A stretch of DNA of 64,000 nt, taken from the NCBI RefSeq assembly GCF_900188415.1, contig NZ_FZNV01000001.1, positions 771,501 to 835,500 on the forward strand. The letters are read 5' to 3'. The notes under the pieces are model-generated. The model was not told the DNA's origin, ran no database searches, and saw only the letters and a program-made list of their open reading frames with translations. Positions within the stretch are counted from its first letter, which is position 1; each line of letters begins with the position of its first letter. The DNA comes from Maribacter sedimenticola. GTDB taxonomy: Bacteria; Bacteroidota; Bacteroidia; Flavobacteriales; Flavobacteriaceae. This document shows, one piece after another, positions 63,441 through 64,000 of the stretch. A program made the translations under genes and the position numbers.

Positions 63441-64000
63441 TTAATTCGCTGGTGGAAATGCAGGGCTAGCTGGATTTGTATCCCAGAATACCTGAGTAGT
63501 TAGCGACGTTCTTTGTGTTAAATTTGGATTGGTAACTACCTCGTTTTGTGGAAGTAATAATGTTCTTGGGAATGCTCCCGGATCTGGCTCCCAGTTAGGA
63601 AGAACAGTAGTTGGGAATCCTGTTTTTCTATAGTAGTTCCAAGATTCTCCGCCTCCACCATATAAAGCAATCCAGTATTGCTCAGCAAAAACATTTTCTT
63701 TGTCGTCACCTGTAGCTGCGTTGTATTCAGCTACAATACCTTCAATATAATCAGAAACTTCATCTGCTGTAGGCTCAAAAGATTTGTCAGCTGTTCCGTC
63801 CAATGCTCCGAATGTTTGAACTTTAGCAATGGATTTAGTCATACCAGCTTCCATAAATGTTCCTCTTTCGGCATCTGTAGCAGCCATCTCGGCTCTCCAA
63901 AAATCAACCCATGAAGCTAATAGCATCGGTTCGATACCGGCACCACCGCCACCAACTCCTAAACCAACTTCACCAAAGCTATTGTCGTCAAAGCGACCTC
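63441..64000 (-). CDS. SusD/RagB-family nutrient-binding lipoprotein (C-terminal part, truncated by the window)
   Basis: The frame stays open from the stop at 63441 to the right edge, giving the last 185 or so residues. YWIALYGGGGESWNYYRKTGFP is the usual C-terminal SusD block, and ASPAFPPAN ends the protein. SusD proteins cap a SusC TonB-dependent transporter; the susC gene should lie beyond the window. It is the first visible gene of the unit with the downstream lipoprotein. Confidence 0.88.
   Translation of the reverse strand, partial: GRFDDNSFGEVGLGVGGGGAGIEPMLLASWVDFWRAEMAATDAERGTFMEAGMTKSIAKVQTFGALDGTADKSFEPTADEVSDYIEGIVAEYNAATGDDKENVFAEQYWIALYGGGGESWNYYRKTGFPTTVLPNWEPDPGAFPRTLLLPQNEVVTNPNLTQRTSLTTQVFWDTNPASPAFPPAN

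Noticed and set aside
1-64000. CRISPR arrays, IS elements, phage genes, tRNA or rRNA genes
   Set aside because: No regular direct repeats, transposase or integrase frames, or RNA gene signatures were seen; I could not run dedicated search tools.

Overview
The window reads as chromosomal DNA of a Bacteroidota bacterium, most likely a (marine) member of the Flavobacteriaceae. Grounds: low G+C; almost no Shine-Dalgarno sequences; several TAnnTTTG -7 boxes; type IX secretion (T9SS) components and a T9SS type B sorting domain; SusD-type and many other lipoproteins; the nadK-porG-uppS-bamA-skp-skp gene order; and an Hpt-Adk fusion. The genus cannot be fixed from the sequence alone. No IS element, phage gene, CRISPR array, tRNA or rRNA was seen.

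Layout. 1-6.7 kb (+): tail of a probable CBS-domain gene, nadK, a PorG/DUF6089 outer membrane protein, uppS, bamA and two Skp/OmpH chaperones, closed by a strong terminator: an envelope-biogenesis cluster. 6.7-9.1 kb (-): a three-gene unit of FabH-like ketosynthase, methyltransferase-like protein and family 2 glycosyltransferase. 9.3-12.2 kb (-): gcvP. 12.3-18.4 kb: a UbiA-like membrane protein, an ECF sigma factor with a tiny ZAS-motif partner, a periplasmic rhodanese, a four-PAS histidine kinase with a single-domain response regulator, and a matrixin-like lipoprotein protease. 18.5-22.6 kb (-): purK-purE-lipoprotein-M3 peptidase operon. 22.7-26.3 kb (+): hpt-adk fusion, obgE, a potassium channel, a DUF4136 lipoprotein. 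26.3-34.6 kb (-): transglutaminase-like protein, a cysteine-cluster/TM/carboxypeptidase-regulatory protein, a decayed lipoprotein gene (+), and a 2,017-residue alpha-2-macroglobulin. 34.7-39.7 kb (-): adenosine deaminase, MDR oxidoreductase, a secreted sugar-isomerase-like protein, an SDR lacking its catalytic lysine, a cupin. 39.8-45.8 kb (-): T9SS-associated trio of type B CTD adhesin, PorP/SprF and OmpA/PD40 protein. 46-53.7 kb: mpl, a DUF1569 protein, radC, a deacetylase-fold protein, a YjjG-like HAD phosphatase, and a lipoprotein/DUF5723/secreted-protein group. 53.7-57.4 kb: rarA, rhomboid protease, rlmB, an unknown exported protein. 57.5-64 kb (-): 14-repeat FG-GAP/ASPIC lipoprotein, arylsulfotransferase-like lipoprotein, unknown lipoprotein and the C-terminal part of a SusD protein running off the right edge.

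Most of the window is conserved flavobacterial housekeeping and envelope content. I did not find a clear-cut new defence or mobile system. The observations I rate highest are: four genes with a TAnnTTT(G/A) box exactly 4 nt before the start codon, suggesting leaderless mRNAs; the cysteine-cluster/TM/regulatory-domain protein translationally coupled to a transglutaminase; the minimal ZAS anti-sigma candidate; the uncharacterised KAS III/methyltransferase/glycosyltransferase unit; the 7+7 propeller lipoprotein beside an arylsulfotransferase-like gene; and a three-lesion pseudogene.
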